A stretch of 64,000 bases of DNA from an uncultured Pelagibacteraceae bacterium (GCA_902580445.1 CACHKQ010000001.1:1-64000); one strand, 5' to 3'; counted from the first letter of the stretch, positions 28,427-39,649 are shown. Made by a program: numbers and translations. Notes: generated by a model from the sequence alone, not told the origin.

Positions 28427-28703
28427 GTTCTTTCATTTTGTTTCTTATATCTTCATCTGAAACACTATGATCTTTTAAATCTGCTTTTATTTTTCTAAAA
28501 ACATCTTCATCGCCTGCTTCTTGAAAATCTGCTTTTATAACTGATTGAATATATTCTTTTTCTTTCTCTTCATCATAACCTAGTTTTTGGGATACCCACT
28601 GACCAAGATACTTATTTCTTCTTGAGGCAACTTTAAATTTTAATTCCTCATCATGAGCAAACTTTTTCTCAAAGGATTTTTTTCTTTCGTCAAATTTTTC
28701 CAT
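28395..28703 (-). CDS. DUF1476 / ATP synthase zeta-subunit-like inhibitor protein
   Basis: FDERKKSFEKKFAHDEELKFKVASRRNKYLGQWVSQKLG. Confidence 0.85.
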   Translation of the reverse strand: MEKFDERKKSFEKKFAHDEELKFKVASRRNKYLGQWVSQKLGYDEEKEKEYIQSVIKADFQEAGDEDVFRKIKADLKDHSVSDEDIRNKMKELDEKAKSDFI

Positions 28704-29088
28704 ATTTAAACTTTTTATATAAAAATATTATAACAATAGCCACTAATGTTCCAAGCAAATTTCCAAAAATATCTAAATATTGAAAAGACCTGTTAGGAAT
28801 TACTAGATGTGATAATTCTGAAAATAATGATAATGCAATAAGAAAAATTAAGACTTTTGTAAAACTTGTTTCATTTAAATAACTTATCAAACCCATTATT
28901 GTTAAGTATAAAAATGCCAAAGCATGATTGATTGATGAACCTAATGGATTTGGAATAAGGTCTGGTTGTCTTCCTAAATCGCCATAAAGAAAATAGCCAA
29001 TTAGACTTCCTGGGAAAAGGTATAAAATTAATAGCCCTAAAAGAGAAAAATAATATAAATAACGAATTATACGGATTTTATAATCCAT
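28690..29088 (-). CDS. VanZ-like membrane protein
   Basis: Four TM segments with SSINHALAFLYL and RSFQYLDIFGNLLGTLVA. Confidence 0.7.
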   Translation of the reverse strand: MDYKIRIIRYLYYFSLLGLLILYLFPGSLIGYFLYGDLGRQPDLIPNPLGSSINHALAFLYLTIMGLISYLNETSFTKVLIFLIALSLFSELSHLVIPNRSFQYLDIFGNLLGTLVAIVIIFLYKKFKYGKI

Positions 29089-29381
29089 TTTAAGAAATCT
29101 GTATTTCCATTTTTAATATCAAAAAAAATAACGCATGGAACTTCATAACTATGAAGTTTTTTTACACTTTTAATTATTTTTTGTACATTTTTATTCATGG
29201 TTTTACCAACAATAAGAATTTCTTTTGCCTTCGTAACTTTTCCTTTCCAAGTAAATACTGAGTCAACATTGTGAATAATATTAGCACAAGCAACTAATTT
29301 ATTTTTTACAAGATATCCGGCTATTTTATTAGCCTCTTTTTTCTTTGGGCAAGTAATGTAAAAGAATTTTATACCCTTCAT
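29067..29381 (-). CDS. cutA: CutA divalent-cation tolerance protein
   Basis: KLVACANIIHNVDSVFTWKGKV, LHSYEVPCVI. Confidence 0.85.
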   Translation of the reverse strand: MKGIKFFYITCPKKKEANKIAGYLVKNKLVACANIIHNVDSVFTWKGKVTKAKEILIVGKTMNKNVQKIIKSVKKLHSYEVPCVIFFDIKNGNTDFLKWIIKSV

Positions 29382-29416
29382 ATAATTAATTTAATATAGT
29401 AGGTATATTATACTCA

Positions 29417-30130
29417 ATGGGAAAACTCATAGCAATTAGACACGGACAAAGCACCTGGAATGCAGAAAATCGTTTCACTGGCTGGGTTGATGTAGATCTT
29501 TCAGAAAAGGGTCTGCAAGAGGCAGAGAAATCTGGAAAATTGTTAAAAGAATTAAATATAGATTTTGATATGTGTTTTACCTCTTATCTTAAAAGAGCAA
29601 TAAAAACTCTTGAAGTGGTAATAGAAATTATTGGAAAAAACTACAAGTATACTAAGGCTTGGGAGCTTAATGAGAGACACTATGGGGCTTTAACTGGGTT
29701 AAATAAAGAAGAAACTAAGAAAAAATTAGGTGAAAATAAATTTAATGAATATAGAAGATCTTGGGATATTCCCCCTCCTAAACTTGATAGAAATTCTGAT
29801 TATAATTCAGAAAAAGATCCATTGTATAAAAATTTAGAAAAAGTCCCTGATACTGAGTCATTAAAGAATACATACGATCGTGTGATTCCATATTTTGAAA
29901 AAAATATTGAGAAACATTTAAAAGAAAATAAAAATATTATTCTTTCGGCTCATGGTAATACTATTAGAGCTTTAGGGAAAAAAATTTTTAATATTTCAGA
30001 TAAAAGTATTAATTTGTTTGAGATACCAACGGGGAATCCCCTGCTAATAGACTTTGATAGTTCTTTAAAAGTCCTATCTGCAAAATATTTAGACCAATCT
30101 AGAGAAAAAAAAATAATATCGAATTTATAA
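29417..30130 (+). CDS. gpmA: 2,3-bisphosphoglycerate-dependent phosphoglycerate mutase
   Basis: IRHGQSTWNAENRFTGWVDVDLS, ELNERHYGALTGLNK, SAHGNTIRAL. Confidence 0.92.
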   Translation: MGKLIAIRHGQSTWNAENRFTGWVDVDLSEKGLQEAEKSGKLLKELNIDFDMCFTSYLKRAIKTLEVVIEIIGKNYKYTKAWELNERHYGALTGLNKEETKKKLGENKFNEYRRSWDIPPPKLDRNSDYNSEKDPLYKNLEKVPDTESLKNTYDRVIPYFEKNIEKHLKENKNIILSAHGNTIRALGKKIFNISDKSINLFEIPTGNPLLIDFDSSLKVLSAKYLDQSREKKIISNL

Positions 30131-30820
30131 TTTTTTTTTGTATAATTTTTTATAAATTTTATAATTATTAATATGAAAAAACTTTTGCTTACTTTTAATA
30201 CCAATTAACCGCTTATTTTTTATCAAGTCATTCCAAACTATATTCATCGAAAAAGGTTTGATTTTTTTATGTTTAAAAACTGACCTGTTAATAATTTGAG
30301 CTCCAGTAAAAATAAATTTATTATTTTTTTGTCTCGAAATTTCATTATTAGAATTTAAATTAAAGTCACCTTTAAATGATTTGTCGTAACTTTTACTTTT
30401 TGAGACCAATAGCATTATTGGTTTCTTATTTTTTTTATAGTTTTTGTCAAGCTTTCTAAATTCATTTTTATATCCTTTTCGCCATAGTGTATCTGGATTA
30501 ACAACAAAAAAATTTTGCTTTTTGAATATTTTAGAAGCATTTAAAATTCCTCCTCCTGTATTTAATATTTTTTCTTTTTCTATGACTAAATCAATTTTGG
30601 ATGAAAAATTTTTTTTTTTTATGAAATGAGATATTTGTTTGTGCCTAAAGTGTGCATTAACTACAATATGCTTGATGCCAATCGAAGTAAGGAACTTAAT
30701 ACTGTTTTCAAGTAAAGTTATATTGTTAATTGTAACTAAGGGTTTTGGAATTTTTTTTGTAATTGGATGCATTCTTTTTCCAAAACCAGCACCTAATACT
30801 ATAGCTTTTTTAATTTTCAT
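30125..30820 (-). CDS. murU: nucleotidyltransferase (MurNAc-1-P uridylyltransferase-like)
   Basis: VLGAGFGKRMHPITKKIPKPLV; coupled to a phosphotransferase gene. Confidence 0.7.
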   Translation of the reverse strand: MKIKKAIVLGAGFGKRMHPITKKIPKPLVTINNITLLENSIKFLTSIGIKHIVVNAHFRHKQISHFIKKKNFSSKIDLVIEKEKILNTGGGILNASKIFKKQNFFVVNPDTLWRKGYKNEFRKLDKNYKKNKKPIMLLVSKSKSYDKSFKGDFNLNSNNEISRQKNNKFIFTGAQIINRSVFKHKKIKPFSMNIVWNDLIKNKRLIGIKSKQKFFHINNYKIYKKLYKKKL

Positions 30821-31782
30821 TTAAAATTTTTTTTATTTCTTAATTTTTTATTTACTGCTTTCGAAAGCAAAATACTCAAATTTTTAAAGATTTTATTTTT
30901 AGTTCGTAACTCTATTAATTTCCAGGTATAAGGTAAATATTTCAAATAATGGGGTTTTTTATCTCTCTTATAAAGTCTAAAAAAAATACCCAAAATTTTC
31001 AAATTTCTTTGAACGGACAAAATATCAAAATCGTTTTTAAGTAAGTGTATTTGTTTGTTTTCTAAAGTGCATTTTTTGAAATAATATTGGAATGTTCTCT
31101 TTTTGATTTTTGAAGGAACTTTGGTTCTTACATCATCTATTAACGATGCAACATCATACATGGGGTTTCCTAAAATAGCATCTTGAGTATCAATAATACC
31201 AAAATTTTTTTTTACCGACATAATATTTGATACATGAAAATCTCTATGAACTATAAATTTATTTTTAAAATAAATTTTTTTATAGAGTTTGTTAAGTTCA
31301 TTTCTTATTTTTTTTTTGAATTTGTTTAATTTTCCTTTACCTACAATTCCTGGAAGATACCATTTAAAAAATAAATCTGATTCTTTGTGTAAATTGCTTG
31401 GGTTATATAAATTGAGTCTTAAGAATTTATTTGACCTAATTTTTATTTTTCTTAATGGTTTTATCTTTTGTATTTTTAATATTACATCTATACATTTTTT
31501 ATAGTAAATAAATTTGTTTTTAGATTTTTTAACATCCTCTAATAAAGTTTTATGTCCAAAGTCTTCGATCTCTATAATTCCTTCGTTGAAGTGTTGGCTA
31601 ATTAGTTTGGGGGTATGAATGCCATTTCTTCTTAAAAATTTGTTTATAGTGGAATAAGCAGTGAGGTTTTTAAATTTTTCTTTTGAAGCAGTAACAATAA
31701 TTGAGGTTTTTTTTCCTTTGAATAATCTAAAAAACTCCCGAAAAGATGCGTCGCTTTTTATCTTTTGTAGTTTATATTGCAT
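30817..31782 (-). CDS. amgK: aminoglycoside-phosphotransferase-fold sugar kinase
   Basis: IVHRDFHVSNIM, GIIDTQDAILGNPMYDVASL; pairs with the murU-like gene. Confidence 0.7.
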   Translation of the reverse strand: MQYKLQKIKSDASFREFFRLFKGKKTSIIVTASKEKFKNLTAYSTINKFLRRNGIHTPKLISQHFNEGIIEIEDFGHKTLLEDVKKSKNKFIYYKKCIDVILKIQKIKPLRKIKIRSNKFLRLNLYNPSNLHKESDLFFKWYLPGIVGKGKLNKFKKKIRNELNKLYKKIYFKNKFIVHRDFHVSNIMSVKKNFGIIDTQDAILGNPMYDVASLIDDVRTKVPSKIKKRTFQYYFKKCTLENKQIHLLKNDFDILSVQRNLKILGIFFRLYKRDKKPHYLKYLPYTWKLIELRTKNKIFKNLSILLSKAVNKKLRNKKNFK

Positions 31783-32227
31783 TTAATTTAAAACCTTTCC
31801 ATTTTCCATAACCTTTAAAATTTATCTTTCTACTTTCGGCTTCGTCTTGATAGTAGAAAGTGATTTCTAATCTATCTTTGATTTTTTTTTCTATTTTTTC
31901 TGGCCATTCGATAATCGATACTACCTTTTCATCTTCCTTAAAAATTCCGAGCTGATTTATCTCTTTGTTATTTTTTAAACGATACAAGTCATAATGCATA
32001 ATCTTTAAACTTTGAATTTCGTACTCATTTAGTAAATTAAAGGTTGGGCTTGTTACTGCTGTTTTTTTTATTTTATTTTTTTCTTGAAGTTGATGAATTA
32101 AACTTCTGACAAAAGTTGTTTTTCCAGATCCCAATTCCCCAGACAAAAATATACAATCTGATTTTGATAAAAACGACAAAATTTTTTTTGATATAGTATC
32201 TATTTGAGATAAATTATATTTTAGCAT
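31772..32227 (-). CDS. tsaE: tRNA threonylcarbamoyladenosine biosynthesis ATPase TsaE
   Basis: Walker A LSGELGSGKTTFVRSL; SPTFNLLNEY; IIEWPEKI. Confidence 0.9.
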   Translation of the reverse strand: MLKYNLSQIDTISKKILSFLSKSDCIFLSGELGSGKTTFVRSLIHQLQEKNKIKKTAVTSPTFNLLNEYEIQSLKIMHYDLYRLKNNKEINQLGIFKEDEKVVSIIEWPEKIEKKIKDRLEITFYYQDEAESRKINFKGYGKWKGFKLNAI

Positions 32228-32238
32228 TGGCTACTAAT

Positions 32239-33528
32239 CTAGTAGCGATAAGTATCTGGTTTAAATGGTCCCGATGGTTTAACGCTAATGTAATCTGCTT
32301 GATCTTTTGACATTTTTGTTAATTTTGCACCAACCTTATCTAAATGAAGCATTGCAACTTTTTCGTCTAGATGCTTTGGTAAAACATAAACTTTTCTTTC
32401 ATATTTATCAGAATTATTCCAAAGTTCAATTTGTGCAATTACTTGATTAGTGAATGATGCGCTCATTACAAAGCTTGGGTGGCCCGTTGCACAACCAAGA
32501 TTAACCAATCTTCCCTCTGCCAATAATATTATTCTTTTTTTACTTGGTAATTCTATTTCATGAACTTGAGGCTTGACCTCGTCCCATTTATAGTTTTTTA
32601 AGGCTTCAACTTGAATCTCATTATCGAAATGACCAATGTTGCACAATATAGCTCTATCTTTCATTTCTCGCATATGATCAGCTGTAACTATATCTTTATT
32701 TCCAGTTGCCGTGACTACTATGTCGGCATCTTTAATTGCTTCATCCATAAGAACAACTTCATATCCTTCCATTGCTGCTTGTAAAGCACAAATCGGGTCT
32801 GTTTCCGTTACCATAACTCTGGCACCGGCTTGGCGTAATGATGCTGCACTACCCTTTCCAACATCTCCGAATCCTGCAACAATTGCGACCTTACCTGACA
32901 TCATCACATCTGTGGCTCGCTTGATTCCATCAACCAAGCTTTCTCTACAACCATATAAATTATCGAATTTTGATTTCGTTACAGAGTCGTTTACATTAAT
33001 AGCTGGGATAAGTAATTCATTATTAGACTCCATTTTTTTTAAAGCCAAAACCCCGGTTGTAGTTTCCTCTGAAACACCTTTAACATTTTTTAGAAGATCC
33101 TTGTATTTTTTATGCATTAGGCCAGTTAAATCCCCACCGTCATCCAAAATCATATTTGGCTTCCACTTTTTATCACCTTCTATAGTTTGCTCTACACACC
33201 ACCAATATTCTTTTTCTGTTTCGCCTTTCCATGCAAATACTGGTATACCTGCTTTTGCTATTGCAGCAGCAGCATGATCTTGTGTAGAAAAAATATTACA
33301 AGATGACCATCTTACACTTGCCCCCAGTTCAACAAGAGTTTCAATAAGAACTGCTGTTTGAATTGTCATATGAAGACAACCTAAAATATTTGCACCTTTA
33401 AGTGGTTTTTTTCCTTTAAATTCTTTTCTTAAAGCCATGAGACCTGGCATTTCTGATTCTGCTATAGATATTTCTTTTCTACCGAATTCAGCTAAGTTTA
33501 TGTCTTTTACCTTAAAATCTTTGCTCAT
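32239..33528 (-). CDS. ahcY: S-adenosylhomocysteine hydrolase
   Basis: [42 protein letters not shown]-terminal KPDTYRY. Confidence 0.95.
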   Translation of the reverse strand: MSKDFKVKDINLAEFGRKEISIAESEMPGLMALRKEFKGKKPLKGANILGCLHMTIQTAVLIETLVELGASVRWSSCNIFSTQDHAAAAIAKAGIPVFAWKGETEKEYWWCVEQTIEGDKKWKPNMILDDGGDLTGLMHKKYKDLLKNVKGVSEETTTGVLALKKMESNNELLIPAINVNDSVTKSKFDNLYGCRESLVDGIKRATDVMMSGKVAIVAGFGDVGKGSAASLRQAGARVMVTETDPICALQAAMEGYEVVLMDEAIKDADIVVTATGNKDIVTADHMREMKDRAILCNIGHFDNEIQVEALKNYKWDEVKPQVHEIELPSKKRIILLAEGRLVNLGCATGHPSFVMSASFTNQVIAQIELWNNSDKYERKVYVLPKHLDEKVAMLHLDKVGAKLTKMSKDQADYISVKPSGPFKPDTYRY

Positions 33529-33579
33529 AATCCAAATCTTTTAACAATTAAATTTATGTCAATCAAGGAATTGATTGTC

Positions 33580-35124
33580 CTAGCCTCTTTTTGGAAGCTG
33601 TAACTCAATCTCAGCACCTGTCTTTGCATCTGACCTATTAATTGCTCTCACTTTTCCCCCATGCATTTCTACAATACTTTTTACAATATTTAAACCAAGA
33701 CCAGAGTGTTCTCCAAATTTTTCTGGCCTATTACTGTAAAATCTCTTAAAGATTTTTTCTGTATTTATTTCATTAAAACCTGGACCTAAATCTTTTATTT
33801 TTAATAATAAAATTTCTTTATTACTATCAACATCAATTATAATTGTACTATTTTTGGGACTAAAAGAAACTGCATTATCTAATAAATTTGCTAAAACTTG
33901 TTCTAATCTATTTTCTATACCCAGAATCTGTAACCTTCCTCCATTCAAATTTTTTCTATTAATTAAAAATTTAATGTTTTTTTCTATAACTGCATTTGTA
34001 TTATTGAATTCATCTATAACATTTTTTAATAAATTATTTATATCTAAAATTTTCATTTTTTCTCTTGAAAGAGATGCTTCATCTTTAAGCATTTGAGAAT
34101 AGTCAGTAATTAATCTTTCAATCCTTTCGACATCGTGACTAAGTAGTTTTATTAATTTAGTTCTTTCTATTTTATCAGTTGTGTTGTCAAGAAGTTCAGA
34201 TGCTCCTTTTAATGAAGCTAGGGGATTTCTAATTTCATGGGCTAGGTCAGCTGACGAATTTTCCGCTTTTTGCGTCCTATATTGTAAATCTTTGGTCATA
34301 TTATTTAGTGATCTTGAAAGAAGACCCAGCTCATCACTTCTACTTAAAAACTTCTCTATTTTTCCTATAGATTCGTCTTTTGCCTTAATAGACTCAGTGT
34401 AAGCAACTAGTCCGCCTATAGGTTTAAGTATGTATCTGTTTAAAAATATCAAAAAAATTAGAATTACAATAGCTATTGCTAAAACAGTTCTTATAATAAA
34501 ATTTTTTCTTTCCTCTACAGCTGTTAATATTTCATTTGTTTGCTCTGTAACTAATATATAGCCTACGACTTCTCCGTTGATATTGGCATTACCTAATGTC
34601 TTAATAAATAGATTATCGCCTTCTTTAACCTCTAATACAGTTGGATCATCGTTTTTTTTACTATTAATTATTTCTTTCAAATTATTTTCATTACTGCCTG
34701 TATTAAAATTATTTTTTAAACTTTCTTGATCTATTGTTTTTTTTGTATCATTACTTTTAATTTCTTGTTCCATAACAATCTCTGTTTTTGTAAATACACT
34801 TTGATCCAGGTCTAAAACATTAGTATCTGCAATCAAATCCCCTGCAGTATTATAAAATTGAACCCTTTCAAGATTTTGGAAAAGAAATCTTGTCGACAAC
34901 AAAAAATTTTTTAGACTATCTTTATTAAATTCTATACTTAGCCGTTCTAAATGATTAGAGGTATTGTTAATTATTATGGTGTGTTTTTCCATCCGTTGTT
35001 TTACTAAGTTGGGTTGAATACCACTTAAATAGAAAAATGTAAGTGATCCCAAAAAAAGAAAGATGAAAAAATTAAATACTAAGAATTTTCTAAGAATAGA
35101 TGAAGAACTTTTTACTAACTTCAT
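33580..35124 (-). CDS. chvG: sensor histidine kinase (ChvG/EnvZ-like)
   Basis: HAMP, DLAHEIRNPLASLKG, GLGLNIVKSIVEMHGGKV. Confidence 0.85.
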   Translation of the reverse strand: MKLVKSSSSILRKFLVFNFFIFLFLGSLTFFYLSGIQPNLVKQRMEKHTIIINNTSNHLERLSIEFNKDSLKNFLLSTRFLFQNLERVQFYNTAGDLIADTNVLDLDQSVFTKTEIVMEQEIKSNDTKKTIDQESLKNNFNTGSNENNLKEIINSKKNDDPTVLEVKEGDNLFIKTLGNANINGEVVGYILVTEQTNEILTAVEERKNFIIRTVLAIAIVILIFLIFLNRYILKPIGGLVAYTESIKAKDESIGKIEKFLSRSDELGLLSRSLNNMTKDLQYRTQKAENSSADLAHEIRNPLASLKGASELLDNTTDKIERTKLIKLLSHDVERIERLITDYSQMLKDEASLSREKMKILDINNLLKNVIDEFNNTNAVIEKNIKFLINRKNLNGGRLQILGIENRLEQVLANLLDNAVSFSPKNSTIIIDVDSNKEILLLKIKDLGPGFNEINTEKIFKRFYSNRPEKFGEHSGLGLNIVKSIVEMHGGKVRAINRSDAKTGAEIELQLPKRG

Positions 35125-35823
35125 TAATTAATGTTCCATCTGTAACCACTACCATAACGAGTTTCTATTGAAGAAAATTTCTCGTCGACTTTTTTAAATT
35201 TTTTTCTTATCCTTTTTATATGGCTGTCTATAGTTCTGTCTTCTATGTCCGTATTCTCTTTATATGCAATATCCATTAAGTGTGCTCTCTCCTTAATAAC
35301 GCCAGGTCTTTTGGCAAGCTCTTTTACGATCAAAAAACTCTGTGGTTGTTAATTTTTCAGGTAATGATTGTCCATTCCACTCACATTCTAATTGATTTGG
35401 ATCGAGTTTTAATTTTCCATGAGCTATTAAATTTTTTGAATCATCGTTAACATTTGTTTTTTTTCTTAGCTGAACCCTAATTCTTTCAATTAAAACTTTT
35501 ATTGAAAAGCCTCCAGACTTTTTAATAAAATCATCTGCCCCAAGCTTTAATCCTAAAAGTTCATCCACTTCTTCATCTTTAGATGTAAGGAATATGATTG
35601 GTATAGACATTTTTTTTCTAATTTTTTTTAACAACTCCTCTCCGTCCATTCTTGGCATTTTAATATCTACAACTGCTAAATCTGGGGGATTTCTAGATAA
35701 ACCAACCAAGGCACTCTCCCCATCTATATAAGTTTGTACTTTAAAGCCCTCTCTCTCTAAAGCCATACTTATTCCGGTTAGAATATTTCGATCATCATCA
35801 ACTAATGCAATTGTTTTTGACAT
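35124..35823 (-). CDS. chvI: OmpR-family response regulator (ChvI-like), split by an apparent +1 frameshift near 35332-35337
   Basis: REC domain plus start of wHTH in ORF 35293..35823; rest of wHTH ([23 protein letters not shown]...[14 protein letters not shown]) in ORF 35124..35333. Confidence 0.85.
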
Positions 35824-35879
35824 TGTTAGTTTCCTATAGAGTTTATAATAGTTTAAAATAAATTGTCAAAATTTAGGCA

Positions 35880-38645
35880 TCAGTGTGCCTCATCCCAGTT
35901 ATTTCCTGAATTAATGTTTACATCTAATGGAATTGTAAACATATGATGTTCTGAGCTTGATACCGACTCCATTGTTTTTTTAAGGACTTTTTCTACTTCT
36001 TTCTGATGACTCTTTTGGCATTCGAATACCAATTCATCATGTATTTGTAAAAGCATTTTAGTTTTATCTAATTTTTTTGATTTTAATAACCCATTAAGTT
36101 TTATCATTGCGAGCCTAATAATATCTGCTGCTGAGCTCTGAATTGGTGCATTAATTGCTGCTCTTTCTTGAAAACTTCTAACTGTGAAATTTTTATCATT
36201 TATTCCTCTTAAGTGAATTCTTCTTCCAAAAATATTATTAACATAACCATTTTTTTGACAAAACTTTATTGTGGATTTCATATATTCTTTAATTTCTGGA
36301 AATTTTTTAAAATAAGAATTTATAAATTCTAGTGCTTCATTGTTAGAAACTGAAATTTGTTTTGCCAAACCATACTGTGTTATTCCATAAATGATTCCAA
36401 AATTTATTGCTTTTGCTTTTCTTCTTAAATTTGAGTCTACTTTTTTTATAGAAACATCAAAAACCTGGCTGGCTGTAAGACTATGAATATCCTCGTTATT
36501 GGTAAAAGCTTTTTTTAGTTCTTTAACATTTGCTAAATCGGCTAATATTCTCATTTCAACCTGGTTATAATCCGCAGATATTAAAATATTATTTTTTTCT
36601 GGAACAAATGCTTTTCTTATTTCTCTTCCGTCTTGTGATTTTATTGGTATATTTTGCAAGTTTGGATCACTAGAAGCAAGCCTACCAGTATTTGTTGCGG
36701 CAAGCAGAAAAGAGGTGTGAACTCTATTTGTTTTCGGATTAATATGTTCCTGAAGTGCATCTGTATATGTGTTTTTCAGTTTTGAAAGTTGCCTCCAATC
36801 TAGCACTAGACTTGGAAATTTATGACCCTTAAAAGCAAGATCCTCTAAAATTTTTGCACTAGTTGCTAAGCTACCTTTTTTTGTTTTTTTTAAATTTGCG
36901 ATTTTAAGATCATTGTAAATGATTTCACCAAGTTGCTTTGGGGATCCGATATTAAATTCTCTTTTAGCTATCAAAAAGATAGTTTTCTCTATTTTTGATA
37001 TTTTTTCAGTAAAATTTTTAGATAATTTTTTTAAGTATTCCTTATCAACTTTGACACCATTAATTTCAATGCTCGCAAGTAGTTCGACCATTGGCTTTTC
37101 AAAGATTTCGTAAATCTTTGTAAGTTTTTCTTGGTCCAACCTTTTTTTTAGTATTTGATATAGTCTAAATGTTACATCGGCATCTTCTCCCGCATATTCA
37201 GTAGCTTTTTTTAGATCAACGTCTGAAAAAGTCATTTGTTTTTTTCCACTCCCTACTAAATCTTTAAAAGAAATTGTTTTGTGGCCTAAGTGAATTTCTG
37301 CAAGAGTATCTAGATTATGTCGATTCAAACCTGCGTCTAAAGTATATGAGGTTAACATTGTATCTTCTATAGGGTTAACTTTAATTTTATTTTTTATAAA
37401 TATTATATAGTCATATTTCATATTTTGACCAATTTTTTTAATGCTTGGATCTTCAAGTAACGGTTTAATTTTTTTTAATACAGTTTCAGGATTTAAACAT
37501 TTCTGATCTTTATTTTTTAATGGTATGTAACATGCCTTTCCCTCCTCATAACAAAAAGAAATTCCAACTAAATCTGCATCAATTGGGTTGATTGAAGATG
37601 TTTCTGTATCAACTGAAATTAGTTTTTTATCTTTAAGGATATTTATCCAATTTTCTAATTGTTTTTCTGTAACTATAGTTTCGTATTTATTTACGTCAAT
37701 TTTATTTTTTTTTATTAGTTTATTCTCAGTTTTATTGTCCGGTTCTCCATAAAAACTTATTGCCTGACTTAAAAGTCTATTAAACTCCATTTCCCTTAAA
37801 AATTTATAAAGTTTTTCTTTTTTAACTTCTTTGATTGAAAATTCTTCAATTTGTTCTTTTACAGGGACATCGTCTTTTAAAGTTACAAGCTTTTTACTTA
37901 TTAATGCCAATTTTTTATTTTGAATAAGTGTTTCTTTTCTTTTTTTTTGAGGAATTTCATCGGCTTTTTTTAATAATGTTTCTAGGTTCTTGTACTTATT
38001 AATTAATTCTGCTGCTGTTTTAATTCCTATTCCAGGAACACCAGGAATATTATCAGAGGAGTCGCCAGCCAAAGATTGTACATCGATTACTTGTTGTGGT
38101 GTAACCCCAAATTTTTCTTTTACTTCTTTTTCTCCAACCACTTTGCTTTTCATTGGATCGAATAATCTTATTTCTTTAGAGACCAATTGCATCAAATCTT
38201 TGTCAGAGGAAATAATTGTAACTTTTGCGCCAGCTTTTAAAATTTGTTTAGCGTAAGTGGCTAGAAGATCGTCTGCTTCATAATTTAATTGTTCAATAGA
38301 AGGCACATTAAAAGCCTCAACAGCCTTTCTTATATATTCAAATTGTGGTGCAAGATCATCTGGTGCCTCAGATCTATTAGCTTTGTAATCTTTGTAAATT
38401 TCATTTCTAAAATTTTTTCTTGCAGAGTCAAATATAACTGCAAAATGTGTTGGTTTGTTTTTAGAGTCATCTGATCTTGAATCTTCTAAAAGCTTGAAAA
38501 GCATATTACTAAAGCCAATTACTGCTCCAGTAGGTAGCCCATCACTTTTTCTAGATAAAGGAGGTAAGGCGTAATAAGCTCTGAAAATATATCCAGATCC
38601 ATCTACCAAATAAAAATGATCAGTTTTTTTTATTTTATTCATCAA
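35880..38645 (-). CDS. polA: DNA polymerase I
   Basis: 5'-3' exo, 3'-5' exo and Pol domains; ISADYNQVEMRILA, LLQIHDELVFE. Confidence 0.95.
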   Translation of the reverse strand: MMNKIKKTDHFYLVDGSGYIFRAYYALPPLSRKSDGLPTGAVIGFSNMLFKLLEDSRSDDSKNKPTHFAVIFDSARKNFRNEIYKDYKANRSEAPDDLAPQFEYIRKAVEAFNVPSIEQLNYEADDLLATYAKQILKAGAKVTIISSDKDLMQLVSKEIRLFDPMKSKVVGEKEVKEKFGVTPQQVIDVQSLAGDSSDNIPGVPGIGIKTAAELINKYKNLETLLKKADEIPQKKRKETLIQNKKLALISKKLVTLKDDVPVKEQIEEFSIKEVKKEKLYKFLREMEFNRLLSQAISFYGEPDNKTENKLIKKNKIDVNKYETIVTEKQLENWINILKDKKLISVDTETSSINPIDADLVGISFCYEEGKACYIPLKNKDQKCLNPETVLKKIKPLLEDPSIKKIGQNMKYDYIIFIKNKIKVNPIEDTMLTSYTLDAGLNRHNLDTLAEIHLGHKTISFKDLVGSGKKQMTFSDVDLKKATEYAGEDADVTFRLYQILKKRLDQEKLTKIYEIFEKPMVELLASIEINGVKVDKEYLKKLSKNFTEKISKIEKTIFLIAKREFNIGSPKQLGEIIYNDLKIANLKKTKKGSLATSAKILEDLAFKGHKFPSLVLDWRQLSKLKNTYTDALQEHINPKTNRVHTSFLLAATNTGRLASSDPNLQNIPIKSQDGREIRKAFVPEKNNILISADYNQVEMRILADLANVKELKKAFTNNEDIHSLTASQVFDVSIKKVDSNLRRKAKAINFGIIYGITQYGLAKQISVSNNEALEFINSYFKKFPEIKEYMKSTIKFCQKNGYVNNIFGRRIHLRGINDKNFTVRSFQERAAINAPIQSSAADIIRLAMIKLNGLLKSKKLDKTKMLLQIHDELVFECQKSHQKEVEKVLKKTMESVSSSEHHMFTIPLDVNINSGNNWDEAH

Positions 38646-38689
38646 TTGATGATATCTTAATATTTTTCATGATATAATAATAATATAAT

Positions 38690-39616
38690 ATGGAAAAAGT
38701 TATTCTATCTGCTGAAAATCTTACTAAAATTTATTCAAAAAAAAGTTCTGCTAACAATTCTGTGCTTGCGTTAAATAAATTAAATTTAAAAGTGAAACAT
38801 GGCGAAATTTTTGGTCTTTTAGGTCCTAATGGTGCTGGAAAAACAACATTTATAAATATTCTAGGTGGTTTGGTTGAGAAAACTAGTGGTAAAGTTGATG
38901 TTTGGGGTTTTGATTTAGACAAAAACCCAAGGCAAGTGAAAGCTTCAATTGGGATAGTACCACAGGAAGTTAATTTAGATGCTTTTTTTAGTCCAAGGAA
39001 GTTATTGGAACTTCAAGCTGGTCTTTTTGGCGTAAAAGAAAAGGATAGGATTACTGATTTAATTTTAAAAATGGTGTCATTAGACAAACAAGCAAATTCT
39101 TATGCAAGAAGTCTTTCCGGAGGTATGAAAAGAAGATTATTAATAGCGAAAGCAATGGTTCATCAACCGCCTTTATTAGTATTGGACGAACCTTCAGCTG
39201 GTGTAGATGTAGAATTAAGACAAAATTTATGGAAAAATGTTTCAGAGCTTAACCAAATTGGAGTCACTATAATATTGACTACACATAATTTATACGAAGC
39301 TCAAGATATGTGTAATCGAATTGGAATTATAAATAAAGGAAATTTAGTAGCTTTAGATAGCACCTCAAAATTATTAGATAGAATAGAAACTAAAAAAATT
39401 AAATTCAAAGTAAGAAGTTTAGACCAATTTGATAAAATAGCATTAAATGGTGTTAAATTTTATAAAAATGGAACTCAAATAATAGCATCCTACGATAAAA
39501 ACAAATTTAAATTTGATCAAGTAATAAATGCTGTAAAAAAAAGTGCAGAAATTGTTGATATTTCAACAGAAGATGGTGATCTTGAAGATATTTTTTTAAA
39601 GTTAACAAATAGGTAG
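38690..39616 (+). CDS. ABC transporter ATP-binding protein (ABC-2 type)
   Basis: GPNGAGKTT, YARSLSGGMKRR, LLVLDEPSAGVD. Confidence 0.9.
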   Translation: MEKVILSAENLTKIYSKKSSANNSVLALNKLNLKVKHGEIFGLLGPNGAGKTTFINILGGLVEKTSGKVDVWGFDLDKNPRQVKASIGIVPQEVNLDAFFSPRKLLELQAGLFGVKEKDRITDLILKMVSLDKQANSYARSLSGGMKRRLLIAKAMVHQPPLLVLDEPSAGVDVELRQNLWKNVSELNQIGVTIILTTHNLYEAQDMCNRIGIINKGNLVALDSTSKLLDRIETKKIKFKVRSLDQFDKIALNGVKFYKNGTQIIASYDKNKFKFDQVINAVKKSAEIVDISTEDGDLEDIFLKLTNR

Positions 39617-39649
39617 ATTTTTATTTGATTTAAAAGTAATAATAAAGAC

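Noticed and set aside
32711-33277. 188-aa plus-strand ORF
   Set aside because: Antisense to ahcY, whose protein is unambiguous; the long open antisense frame is a codon-usage effect and shows no recognisable family.
33560-33577. CAATCAA-GGAA-TTGATTG small inverted repeat upstream of ahcY as a SAM/SAH riboswitch
   Set aside because: Only a 7-bp hairpin in a 51-nt gap; no recognisable SAM-II/SAM-V/SAH aptamer core.
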